A DNA stretch of 6,339 bases from Candidatus Coatesiibacteriota bacterium (GTDB lineage Bacteria; RBG-13-66-14). Positions 1 through 6,339 of the stretch are shown piece after piece. The first letter of the stretch is position 1; every line of letters begins with the position of its first letter. A program made the translations under genes and the position numbers. The notes under the pieces were generated by a model. The model saw nothing but the letters and a program-made list of their open reading frames with translations, was not told the origin of the DNA and did no database searches. The stretch spans positions 1 through 6,339 of the forward strand of contig DAOVLG010000113.1 in the NCBI GenBank assembly GCA_030631385.1, given 5' to 3'.

Positions 1-1878
1 ATGCTCCTCGCCCTCCCGGCGGCCCTGTTGCCGCTCCTTCTGTACTGGTGGAAGCGCAGGCAGAGGCGCAGGCGCCGCTTTCCCTCCCTGCAGCTTATCC
101 GGCAGACGGCCGCCGAGCAGGCTCGCAGACTCCGGATCAGAGAGATTCTGCTGCTGCTGCTGCGGATCCTCGCCTTGACGTGCCTCGTTCTGGCGGCGGC
201 GGGTCCGATTATCCGCTCCGAGGGGCTGCTGGCTGATCCACCGGGGAGGGTGGTGGTTCTCCTGGACCGTTCCCTTTCCATGACCGCCGAGGATGGTGCG
301 GGGGAGCGTTTCGAGAGGGCCAAAGGCGCCTGTGCCCGGTATATTAAGCTCCTGCCCGCCGGAACTCGGGTGGACGTTATCGCCTTCGATGATCGTCCCC
401 GCCTGGTGGCCGAATCGGTGGGGCCCCTCGAGGCGCTGTCGGCGCTGGGGGGTATCGAGGTGGGTTTGGGGGGGACCGATATCGCCGCGGCGTTGGATTT
501 CGTCGCTTCGAGATTGGATAGGCTGGAGGAGAGCAGTGTCGTGGCGCTCTTCAGTGATCTCCCCGCGGGCGAATTTTCCGAACCCATCAACTTCGAGTAC
601 CCTCTCCTGGTCTATCCCGCCGGTCTTCGGGCCAAAAACGGCGGCATCACCGAGCTCGCCGCTCTCAATCCCCTTCCCCTCGCGGGGGTCGAGCTGGAGA
701 TGGCCGTCGAGGCGACCGGTCCGCCCCGGGATTCCCGCCTGTACCTCGGCGGTGAGGCGGTCGCCCTGCGGGAATCTGTAACCGGACGGTTCAGGGTGGG
801 CACCGTGCCCGCTGAGCCCGGCTGGAATGTCTACCGGCTCGCCGCGGAACCACCCGACGCCTTTGGGGTGGATGATGTCAGGCGCCTGGCGATCTACGTG
901 CATCCAGCGCCGCGTGTCTACACCCTCGGCGAGGTCGGGCTCATGGAGACCGCCCTCGAGACCGCCCCGGGTCTGGTTGAGATAACCGATGAGATCGGCG
1001 AGGCCGATGTGATCCTTTGGAACGCCCAAGGGCCGTTGACGGCGGATGGGGAATCCATTCTTCAGACCCGGCTGGGGGCAGGCGCCGGGGTGATGATCGC
1101 CGTCCCGCCGGTGGGCCCCCCCTGTTTCCCCCCCTGGATGGGTATCGGGCCCACGGCTCACCGGGTGTCGTCGGTCGGATACCGGCTGGGTCCGGTCGTC
1201 GAAAACCCCGTAACCCGCCCCCTCAGCGGCCCTCTGTCCGAGTTGACCCGAACTGTGATCGCCTACGCAATAGCCACCCCCGTTTTGGCCTCCGATTGGA
1301 GGGTGCTCCTCCGCTACGCCGGTGGTGAACCGGCGTTGGCCGTTCGCAGGGTATTAGGGGGAATGATCCTCCTTTGGCTGCTGCCTTACACCTCCGATGA
1401 CGGAGGTTTCGCCGCCACGGAGGTGTTCTCTCCTCTGGTTCTTCAGACGATGCGGTTCTGCGCCTACGGTGAGGGTGGGCCTTCGGCCTACACCGCCGGG
1501 GAGACCCTGACCATTCCCGCATCGAGCGAGGGATGGCTCGTGGCGCCCGACGGTGAGGAGAGCAGTTGCGCCGGTGAGGAGCCGTTGCAGGTTGAGCTCG
1601 ATCGGATAGGGGTATGGATGCTTAAGACTCCGGGTCCTGCGCGTGAGTTAAATGGTGATCGTCCACTCGCGGTGAACGCCCCGGTCGGTGAGGGTGATCT
1701 TGCGCCGCTGCGCCCCGAGCAGTTCGGTTTGATCGGAGGAGCGGTTGTGGTGCTGACCTGGAGCGCGTTGACCGGCGAAACCGCTGAAGGTCCGTTTCCC
1801 CTCTGGCGCGTTCTCTTTGTGCTGAGCATAATCGCGTTGCTATCGGAGCTGGCGCTGGCCGACTCTGTCTGGCGTTAG
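1..1878 (+). CDS. BatA-like membrane protein with von Willebrand factor A domain (5' end probably incomplete)
   Basis: Membrane-anchored VWA protein of the BatA (aerotolerance regulator N-terminal) type. Residues 2-17 form a first membrane segment, followed by a basic stretch (about 18-26) and the FPSL motif at 27-30 typical of the BatA N-terminal domain. A second membrane helix lies at about 47-69. The VWA domain follows (about 82-205) with a complete-looking metal-binding (MIDAS) set: D89-x-S91-x-S93, T159-D160 in GGTD, and D186 in FSDLP. Residues 303-375 resemble the glutamine-amidotransferase-like fold that often follows VWA in this family (ADVILWNAQG, then a Gly-rich turn at 359-363). 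Residues 602-618 are a C-terminal membrane helix, so the bulk should lie between anchors. Family members usually carry several residues (a F-x-N-P-like stretch) before the first helix, so the true start is probably left of the window and the Met at base 1 may be internal. Family roles are poorly defined (envelope stress, chaperone-like complexes with MoxR ATPases); the substrate is unknown. Ends in TAG. Confidence 0.85.
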   Translation: MLLALPAALLPLLLYWWKRRQRRRRRFPSLQLIRQTAAEQARRLRIREILLLLLRILALTCLVLAAAGPIIRSEGLLADPPGRVVVLLDRSLSMTAEDGAGERFERAKGACARYIKLLPAGTRVDVIAFDDRPRLVAESVGPLEALSALGGIEVGLGGTDIAAALDFVASRLDRLEESSVVALFSDLPAGEFSEPINFEYPLLVYPAGLRAKNGGITELAALNPLPLAGVELEMAVEATGPPRDSRLYLGGEAVALRESVTGRFRVGTVPAEPGWNVYRLAAEPPDAFGVDDVRRLAIYVHPAPRVYTLGEVGLMETALETAPGLVEITDEIGEADVILWNAQGPLTADGESILQTRLGAGAGVMIAVPPVGPPCFPPWMGIGPTAHRVSSVGYRLGPVVENPVTRPLSGPLSELTRTVIAYAIATPVLASDWRVLLRYAGGEPALAVRRVLGGMILLWLLPYTSDDGGFAATEVFSPLVLQTMRFCAYGEGGPSAYTAGETLTIPASSEGWLVAPDGEESSCAGEEPLQVELDRIGVWMLKTPGPARELNGDRPLAVNAPVGEGDLAPLRPEQFGLIGGAVVVLTWSALTGETAEGPFPLWRVLFVLSIIALLSELALADSVWR

Positions 1879-1911
1879 GCACGCCGCGCGAGTGCATGAG
1901 GATAAGGTTTG

Positions 1912-1920
1912 TGGTATTAT
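1912..1920 (+). promoter_or_regulatory. Putative extended -10 promoter for the histidine kinase gene
   Basis: In the 75-base gap between the BatA-like gene and the kinase lies TGGTATTAT: a TATTAT hexamer at 1915-1920 (one mismatch to TATAAT), preceded by TG in the correct extended -10 position. It sits in an AT-rich island (about 1900-1940) within otherwise GC-rich DNA. No good -35 hexamer is found 16-18 bases upstream (best GTGCAT at 1892-1897), as is common for extended -10 promoters. Transcription would begin near 1927 and give a leader of about 27 bases. The match to sigma-70-type consensus is seen directly; activity is inferred. I see no operator-like palindrome around it and no terminator after the upstream gene, so read-through from gene 1 is also possible. 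Confidence 0.5.
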
Positions 1921-1953
1921 TCAACGGTAGAAACATAGCACCAGTCGGATTCT

Positions 1954-4900
1954 ATGCCCTTACCGATACGCAGGTTCAGCTGGATTGGGTTTCCGCTTCT
2001 CCTAGCCGCGCTGACCACCTTGGCTCTGTTTTTGGACACCAAGGCCGGTACGGAGGCGGTTCGCGGCTTCGCCGAGGAACAGCAACACCTACACCATGGT
2101 TTCGTTTACGAGATAACGGAAGCCATCGTCGTCGGAGGAAACTCCATTAGGGCCCTGGCCCACCCCGAGGTCGCCCGAGGTCCCGATGAGCTCAGGGCCG
2201 CTATGGCGGCCATCTACTCCCACTCCCAGCTACACGGATCCTCCAAGTTCCTCCATATCGTCTTCTATGACGATTCTGGCGACGCCCTCATCGTCTTCCC
2301 CCGTTGGTCCGCCCAACCCAATGCAAAAGAACCCGATGAGGGATATGCGTCGGGGACCCTCGATAATGCCGAGCCTGACGGCGCCGGAGTCTCTAAGCCG
2401 TTTGTGATGGACGACGGCTATGTCGTTGCCTTGAGCGTTCCGGTGCACAATCAGGCCCTCGTCGGCCGGGTCGTTGGTTTCCTCAATCTGTCCCAGGTTT
2501 TTGCCGGCTACCTTGCAAAAATCGCCCAGGAGGGTACACCCCGTTACGTTCTCGATGAGAGGGGTGCGATCGTTGTCGGCCCCTTTTCCTCACCGGGTGG
2601 GCACATCGCCGATTACCTGGACCAAACCGATTCCCGGTCTACGCTCTTACACCTCTTTCTTTGGAAGGGCTACCGAAGTTTCGTCCGTTTCAAAGGCACT
2701 CCTCCGGTTTCTTTAGGTGAAGGTGAGAACACGGAGTCAGCGGTAAATAAAACCTCATACCGCGAGATGGTAGGCCTGCTCCACCCCTTCGAGCTTGGGG
2801 GAAACCGCTTCTCAATCATGAGCGTCCGGGATTGGGACTGTGTGATCGCAGGAGCGCGGGCCGTCAAGCGAAGGTACTGGCTTGCCTTCGGTGGTTTCTT
2901 CATCTTCTTGGTGACAGGAGGGGTGCTGTACCGGCGCAATTCACTGAGGCGGCTGGCGCGGGAACGAGGCGAGAGGAAACCCCTGGCGAGGGAGCTGGAG
3001 GCTCGGGAGCTCAAGAGCATCCGGGAGATCAATCAGGCGCTTCTGGAGGAACCTGAATTGGATAAGCTCCTCGACCTCTTGGTAGGTAACATCTCAGAGG
3101 CGTTGGACCTGGCCGGTCTGCAGGTTATCACCCTTGAGGAGGGTAGGGGCCACCGGTTGGTAACGGCCTACTTCGATGAACGAGGTGAGAAAGGGGCTGC
3201 CGATCTTGGGAAGGATTCGCCGAAGCGCAGGAATCCGATCATCCCGGATGAGTCTATGGACGAGCTGATCGCCGATGTCTTAGAGCGGGCGGAGGAAACT
3301 GGCCATCCACTCAGAATATCCCCCGACACCTGTTCGGTTGGCAAGTATCAGAAGATTTGGCAAAACGCCCTAAAAATGGTTAAAAGGCTGGGAGGGGTTG
3401 AATTCATCCTCTGTCCCCTGAACAGCAAGGACCGTACTGAGGGGTTGGCCGTTTTCCTCCCGCGGCAGGGCGGTATTCCCCTGGAGCTATACGAGACATA
3501 TGCAAATAATCTGGCCCATGCCATCGGTGTTTCCCGGAGTACCGAGCAGCAGCGGAAGACCCTCGATGAGCTGGACCAGGCATACGGACGTTTGCAAGCC
3601 TTCTCCCGGATCGGCGCGGAGATCGTCGTACAGAAGAATTTCCTTTCGATCGGCCAGCGGATCGTGGATGCCATCACGACCTACTCCAACTTCTCCCGGA
3701 GCGTGTTATCCCTGGTCGAGGGCGACCAGATGCGCAGGATTGCATTCGGTAATCTGACCGAGAAACAGATACAACAGTTAATGTCTAGAAAGCCCCTCAC
3801 CTTGGCTGGCCTGGAGCGCATCAAACAGAACGCTCAACCGATCAGCCGATCCTACTACCTTCCCGCCCCCCAGGCCGCAAGAACCATAGGTGATCAGGGT
3901 ATAGCATCGTCCCACTCACCGGAGGAGTTCATCAACTGGGACCCGGACGACTTCTTCTTCGTTCCCCTCGAGGGATTGGACGGGGATCTGCTCGGCGTGA
4001 TCTCGGTGGACGACCCCAAGGACGGCCTGGCGCCGACCGAGGCGACGATTCAACCCCTGGAGTCCTTCGCCCACCTCGCGGCCCAGGCGATCACCACCTC
4101 CCGGCTGCGCTGGGAGCTTGAACGTTCCCAAAACGATTATCGCAACCTCTTCAAGGACGCCACCGACGCCCTCTTCGTACTCGATGAGGAGTTGAAGGTC
4201 GTAGCGTCTAACGACCAGTTCTCCCTTCTGGTGGGTAAGCCCTCCAGCGAGGTTGTGGGAACATCCTTCGTCGAACTTGCGGCACCGGATTGGCAGGCCG
4301 CGTTAAAGCGCGCCTTTGAAAGGGTCTCCTCGGGTCTTGGTCGCCAGGAATTGGAGTTCCACCTGCAGGCCCGCGGTCCCTCTGAGTGTATCGCCGCCAT
4401 GAGCGTGGAGGCCAAGGCCTTCCCCGGGCTCCCCTCCATCCTTGATGAGCCCGCCCGCGAGCTACCGGAGGCGATGGACCCGAAGATCGCCGAGTCCCTG
4501 GCATCGAAGGGCTCCTACCTCCGTTACCAAGGTTCACTCCGTGATATCACCGGCGCTAAAACGGCCGAGCGTGAAATCCTCCGCCGTGCCGAACAGTTGA
4601 AGATCATCAACACCCTCGGACGGCTGGCCCTGAAGTCCTTCGATCTGGTGCCGCTGTTTGATCAGACCGCGGAGGCCATCGAGAGGTCCCTGGGGTACGA
4701 TAACGTCGCCATTTTCATGGTGGACGAGGGCGCTGACGAGCTGGTTATGGAGGCCCAGAGCGGTATCTTCGACGTGCTGGTCGGGAAGGGCTACCGGGTG
4801 AAAAAGAGCAAGGGGGTGGTGGGTTGGACCGCCCGATCCGGGGTTACCCGCTACGTGCCTGTTGCGGGCGAAGACCCACACTTCATCATGCCCGCCGGGA

Positions 4901-5829
4901 TCTTCGAGATCGGCTCCGAATTGGCCATTCCCCTCCTCGTCGAGGGAGAGGTCAAAGGGGTGCTCGATCTGGAGACGATGGAAACCAACGCCTTCGATCC
5001 GGCGGACATCTCCGCCCTGGAGACGATCGCGGACCAGCTCTCCCAGGCGATCCATAACATCAAACTCTACCAGGAGCTCCGCGAAAGGGCCCTGGCGCTG
5101 GCGCTGGCCAATGAGGAACTCCTGAAGGTTGACAAGATGAAGTCCGACTTCGTCTCCATGGTCAGCCACGAACTCAACACGCCGGTCACGGTAATCAAGG
5201 GTTACGCCCAGCTCATGGCCGGCAGCATCATCGGTGAGATCAACGAGAAGCAGCAGGACATCCTCGAGACGATCATCGAAAAGTCGGATCACCTCAGCCA
5301 CCTGATCATCGAGCTGTTGGACCTTTTAAAGATCGAGACCGGCCAATATATCCCCGAGCTTCAGACCACTAACCTAACCAAGGTACTCGAGGAGCTCTTC
5401 GTCGAGCAGGCGAAGTACATTGACACCCCACGGATGAGCCTCGTGCTCGAACTTCCAAAACGCCCGATCATCCTGGATGTGGATCTGCCCAAGATCAGAA
5501 CCGTCTTCATCCACCTCTTGTTCAACGCCACTAAATTCACCATCGGTGAGGGTACGGTAACCATCGAAGCCCTTGAGCAGGAGTACGGGTACCAGTTCAC
5601 GGTGGCGGACACCGGTATAGGCATCCCCGAGGTCGAGTATGAGCGCATCTTCGAGCGGTTGTACCAGGTGGATTCGACCCTGACCAGGCACTACGGTGGT
5701 ACCGGTCTCGGGTTGGCTGTAACCCGGGCCATTGTCGAGCGTCACCAGGGTCGGATCTGGGTGGAGAGCGAGTTGGGCGAGGGATCCCGATTCATCTTTA
5801 CGCTGCCCAAAGAGATCGAACAGGTGTAA
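1954..5829 (+). CDS. Membrane-bound multi-sensor histidine kinase (Cache-like, GAF, GAF, PAS, GAF, HisKA, HATPase_c)
   Basis: Sensor kinase that should autophosphorylate a histidine and pass the phosphate to an unidentified response regulator. Residues 11-27 are an uncleaved signal anchor and 308-326 a second membrane helix, so about 30-306 lie outside the cytoplasmic membrane. That part looks like a double-Cache domain: FYDDSGDALIVFP (104-116), VVALSVPV (157-164), then a second subdomain starting YVLDERGAIVVGP (198-210). Cytoplasmic modules are GAF1 (about 365-525), GAF2 (about 545-715), PAS (about 724-870, ending RDITGAKTAEREI), GAF3 (about 880-1035), a helical linker (1036-1062), HisKA (about 1061-1128) and HATPase_c (about 1176-1287). 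Catalytic signs are intact: H1072 in SHELNTP, N-box N1191 in FNATKFT, G1 box DTGIG from D1219, F-box IFERLYQVD, and G2 box GGTGLGL from G1248. GAF2 carries a W-x-P-D-D ... GVISVDDPKDG pattern seen in other multi-sensor kinases. No receiver domain is attached and no regulator is adjacent. The ATG at 1954 is the first possible start after an in-frame TAG at 1936-1938, and it places the signal anchor correctly, though no Shine-Dalgarno sequence precedes it. The signal sensed cannot be read from the sequence. Confidence 0.93.
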   Translation: MPLPIRRFSWIGFPLLLAALTTLALFLDTKAGTEAVRGFAEEQQHLHHGFVYEITEAIVVGGNSIRALAHPEVARGPDELRAAMAAIYSHSQLHGSSKFLHIVFYDDSGDALIVFPRWSAQPNAKEPDEGYASGTLDNAEPDGAGVSKPFVMDDGYVVALSVPVHNQALVGRVVGFLNLSQVFAGYLAKIAQEGTPRYVLDERGAIVVGPFSSPGGHIADYLDQTDSRSTLLHLFLWKGYRSFVRFKGTPPVSLGEGENTESAVNKTSYREMVGLLHPFELGGNRFSIMSVRDWDCVIAGARAVKRRYWLAFGGFFIFLVTGGVLYRRNSLRRLARERGERKPLARELEARELKSIREINQALLEEPELDKLLDLLVGNISEALDLAGLQVITLEEGRGHRLVTAYFDERGEKGAADLGKDSPKRRNPIIPDESMDELIADVLERAEETGHPLRISPDTCSVGKYQKIWQNALKMVKRLGGVEFILCPLNSKDRTEGLAVFLPRQGGIPLELYETYANNLAHAIGVSRSTEQQRKTLDELDQAYGRLQAFSRIGAEIVVQKNFLSIGQRIVDAITTYSNFSRSVLSLVEGDQMRRIAFGNLTEKQIQQLMSRKPLTLAGLERIKQNAQPISRSYYLPAPQAARTIGDQGIASSHSPEEFINWDPDDFFFVPLEGLDGDLLGVISVDDPKDGLAPTEATIQPLESFAHLAAQAITTSRLRWELERSQNDYRNLFKDATDALFVLDEELKVVASNDQFSLLVGKPSSEVVGTSFVELAAPDWQAALKRAFERVSSGLGRQELEFHLQARGPSECIAAMSVEAKAFPGLPSILDEPARELPEAMDPKIAESLASKGSYLRYQGSLRDITGAKTAEREILRRAEQLKIINTLGRLALKSFDLVPLFDQTAEAIERSLGYDNVAIFMVDEGADELVMEAQSGIFDVLVGKGYRVKKSKGVVGWTARSGVTRYVPVAGEDPHFIMPAGIFEIGSELAIPLLVEGEVKGVLDLETMETNAFDPADISALETIADQLSQAIHNIKLYQELRERALALALANEELLKVDKMKSDFVSMVSHELNTPVTVIKGYAQLMAGSIIGEINEKQQDILETIIEKSDHLSHLIIELLDLLKIETGQYIPELQTTNLTKVLEELFVEQAKYIDTPRMSLVLELPKRPIILDVDLPKIRTVFIHLLFNATKFTIGEGTVTIEALEQEYGYQFTVADTGIGIPEVEYERIFERLYQVDSTLTRHYGGTGLGLAVTRAIVERHQGRIWVESELGEGSRFIFTLPKEIEQV

Positions 5830-5833
5830 GGGC

Positions 5834-5838
5834 AGGGA
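5834..5838 (+). promoter_or_regulatory. Weak Shine-Dalgarno sequence for the GH57 gene
   Basis: AGGGA lies 9 bases before the ATG at 5848, inside the 18-base gap after the kinase stop codon. Spacing is at the long end of the usual range. It supports that ATG as the start, and the short gap supports co-transcription with the kinase. The kinase gene has no comparable site. Confidence 0.4.
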
Positions 5839-5847
5839 CGGACGCGC

Positions 5848-6339
5848 ATGAACGATTCCACCCCCGCCGAGGGCCGGGTCCTCCTGCCCCTGATCTTTCA
5901 CCTGCATCAGCCCGTCGGCAACTTCCCCTCGACCTTCGCCCACGCCTATCGTCGGAGCTATGAGCCGCTGGTTAACGCCCTGATGGCGAGCGGTCTGAGT
6001 TTCAACCTCCACATCTCCGGGGCGCTTCTGGACTGGTTGGTCGCCAACCGGCCTCGCTTTATTGACCGTCTGCGACACCTGAGCGGGGAGGGGGCGGTGG
6101 AGATTCTCGGCGGAGGATACTACGAGCCGATTCTCCCCATGCTCCATCCCTCCGACCGGCGGCGGCAGCTCACCCGGTTGGCCGATCGCGTGGAGGAGCT
6201 ATTCGGACGTCGTCCCCGGGGGGCCTGGTTGGCGGAACGGGTTTGGGAGCCGGTGCTGGCCGCTGATTTTTCCCGGACCGGTTACCGGTACACACTTCTG
6301 GACGACCGGCATTTTCTCGACCTGGGCTGGCGACGCGAG
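5848..6339 (+). CDS. Glycoside hydrolase family 57, 4-alpha-glucanotransferase / alpha-amylase type (3' end cut by window)
   Basis: N-terminal 164 codons of a GH57 enzyme; the frame is open to the last base of the window. GH57 enzymes of this type cleave or transfer alpha-1,4-glucan chains by a retaining mechanism, usually on cytoplasmic glycogen or maltodextrins. The reading starts like archaeal and bacterial 4-alpha-glucanotransferases: HLHQP at 18-22 (conserved region 1), NFP and an AYRRSYEPL stretch, a GGGYYEPIL motif at 88-96 (region 2), and WLAERVWEP at 127-135 (region 3). E130 in that motif aligns with the catalytic nucleophile (Glu123 of the Thermococcus litoralis enzyme). LLDDRHF follows, as in relatives. 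The acid/base aspartate, regions 4-5 and the C-terminal DUF1925/DUF1926-like domains would lie beyond the window, so activity and the exact subtype (amylase versus transferase) cannot be settled. There is no signal peptide, so it is probably cytoplasmic. It starts 18 bases after the kinase and probably shares its transcript. Confidence 0.9.
   Translation, partial: MNDSTPAEGRVLLPLIFHLHQPVGNFPSTFAHAYRRSYEPLVNALMASGLSFNLHISGALLDWLVANRPRFIDRLRHLSGEGAVEILGGGYYEPILPMLHPSDRRRQLTRLADRVEELFGRRPRGAWLAERVWEPVLAADFSRTGYRYTLLDDRHFLDLGWRRE

Noticed and set aside
148..162. Five tandem CTG units, considered as a microsatellite.
   Set aside because: They encode a leucine run in the second membrane helix of the BatA-like protein, where low-complexity leucine codons are expected.
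1391..1406. A perfect 6-bp hairpin (CCTCCG, loop ATGA, CGGAGG) followed by TTT, and a similar 5-bp hairpin at 1289-1302, considered as terminators or a repeated regulatory element.
   Set aside because: Both lie inside the BatA-like coding sequence, where the protein pattern continues. Stems are short and there is no real T-tract. Two such short hairpins are expected by chance in GC-rich DNA.
1876..1899. Possible terminator after the BatA-like gene (GCAC ... GTGC).
   Set aside because: The stem is only 4 bp with a 9-base loop and no following T-run.
5152..5187. HELNTP in place of the commoner HELRTP at the kinase phosphorylation site, considered as an unusual active site.
   Set aside because: The histidine, the adjacent acidic residue, the threonine and the proline are all kept. 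Asn at this position occurs in ordinary kinases, so it does not suggest loss or change of function.
4534..5301. A 255-residue open frame on the minus strand, opposite the kinase's third GAF and HisKA regions.
   Set aside because: It lies entirely antisense to a clearly conserved coding region. Its protein is rich in Asp, Val, Leu and His, as expected from reading GC-rich codons backwards, with no recognisable domain.
5374..6147. A 257-residue minus-strand open frame spanning the end of the kinase and the start of the GH57 gene.
   Set aside because: It overlaps two well-supported genes, including the HATPase motifs and GH57 conserved regions 1 and 2, and shows no domain of its own.

Overview
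The window is a GC-rich stretch of bacterial chromosome with three consecutive plus-strand genes and almost no non-coding DNA. In order they are: (1) a membrane-anchored protein of the BatA / von Willebrand factor A type, probably missing a few N-terminal residues at the left edge; (2) a 1291-residue membrane-bound multi-sensor histidine kinase; (3) the first 164 codons of a glycoside hydrolase family 57 enzyme (4-alpha-glucanotransferase / alpha-amylase type), cut by the right edge. I see no tRNA, rRNA, CRISPR array, insertion sequence, riboswitch or convincing rho-independent terminator. No stretch of 300 bases lacks a gene; the two gaps are 75 and 18 bases.

The organism cannot be named from this sequence. 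BatA-like proteins with a C-terminal membrane helix, multi-GAF/PAS kinases and GH57 amylolytic enzymes occur together in free-living, often anaerobic or thermophilic, bacteria, including several deep or uncultured phyla. The GC-rich codon use fits many of these. This is a weak inference. There is no phage or plasmid signature, so the region looks like ordinary chromosome.

Functionally, gene 1 belongs to a family often found near MoxR-type ATPases and DUF58 proteins, none of which is visible here. The 75-base gap before gene 2 holds a good extended -10 element, so the kinase probably has its own promoter. The GH57 gene begins 18 bases after the kinase stop codon and is probably co-transcribed with it. 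The kinase has no receiver domain and no adjacent response regulator in the window, so it is an orphan here. It senses through an extracytoplasmic Cache-like region and four cytoplasmic GAF/PAS modules. Its link to alpha-glucan metabolism rests on adjacency alone.

I did not find a clearly new biological system. The points most worth a second look are the orphan kinase-GH57 pairing, the promoter with a leader lacking a Shine-Dalgarno sequence, and the insertion in the PAS domain of the kinase.
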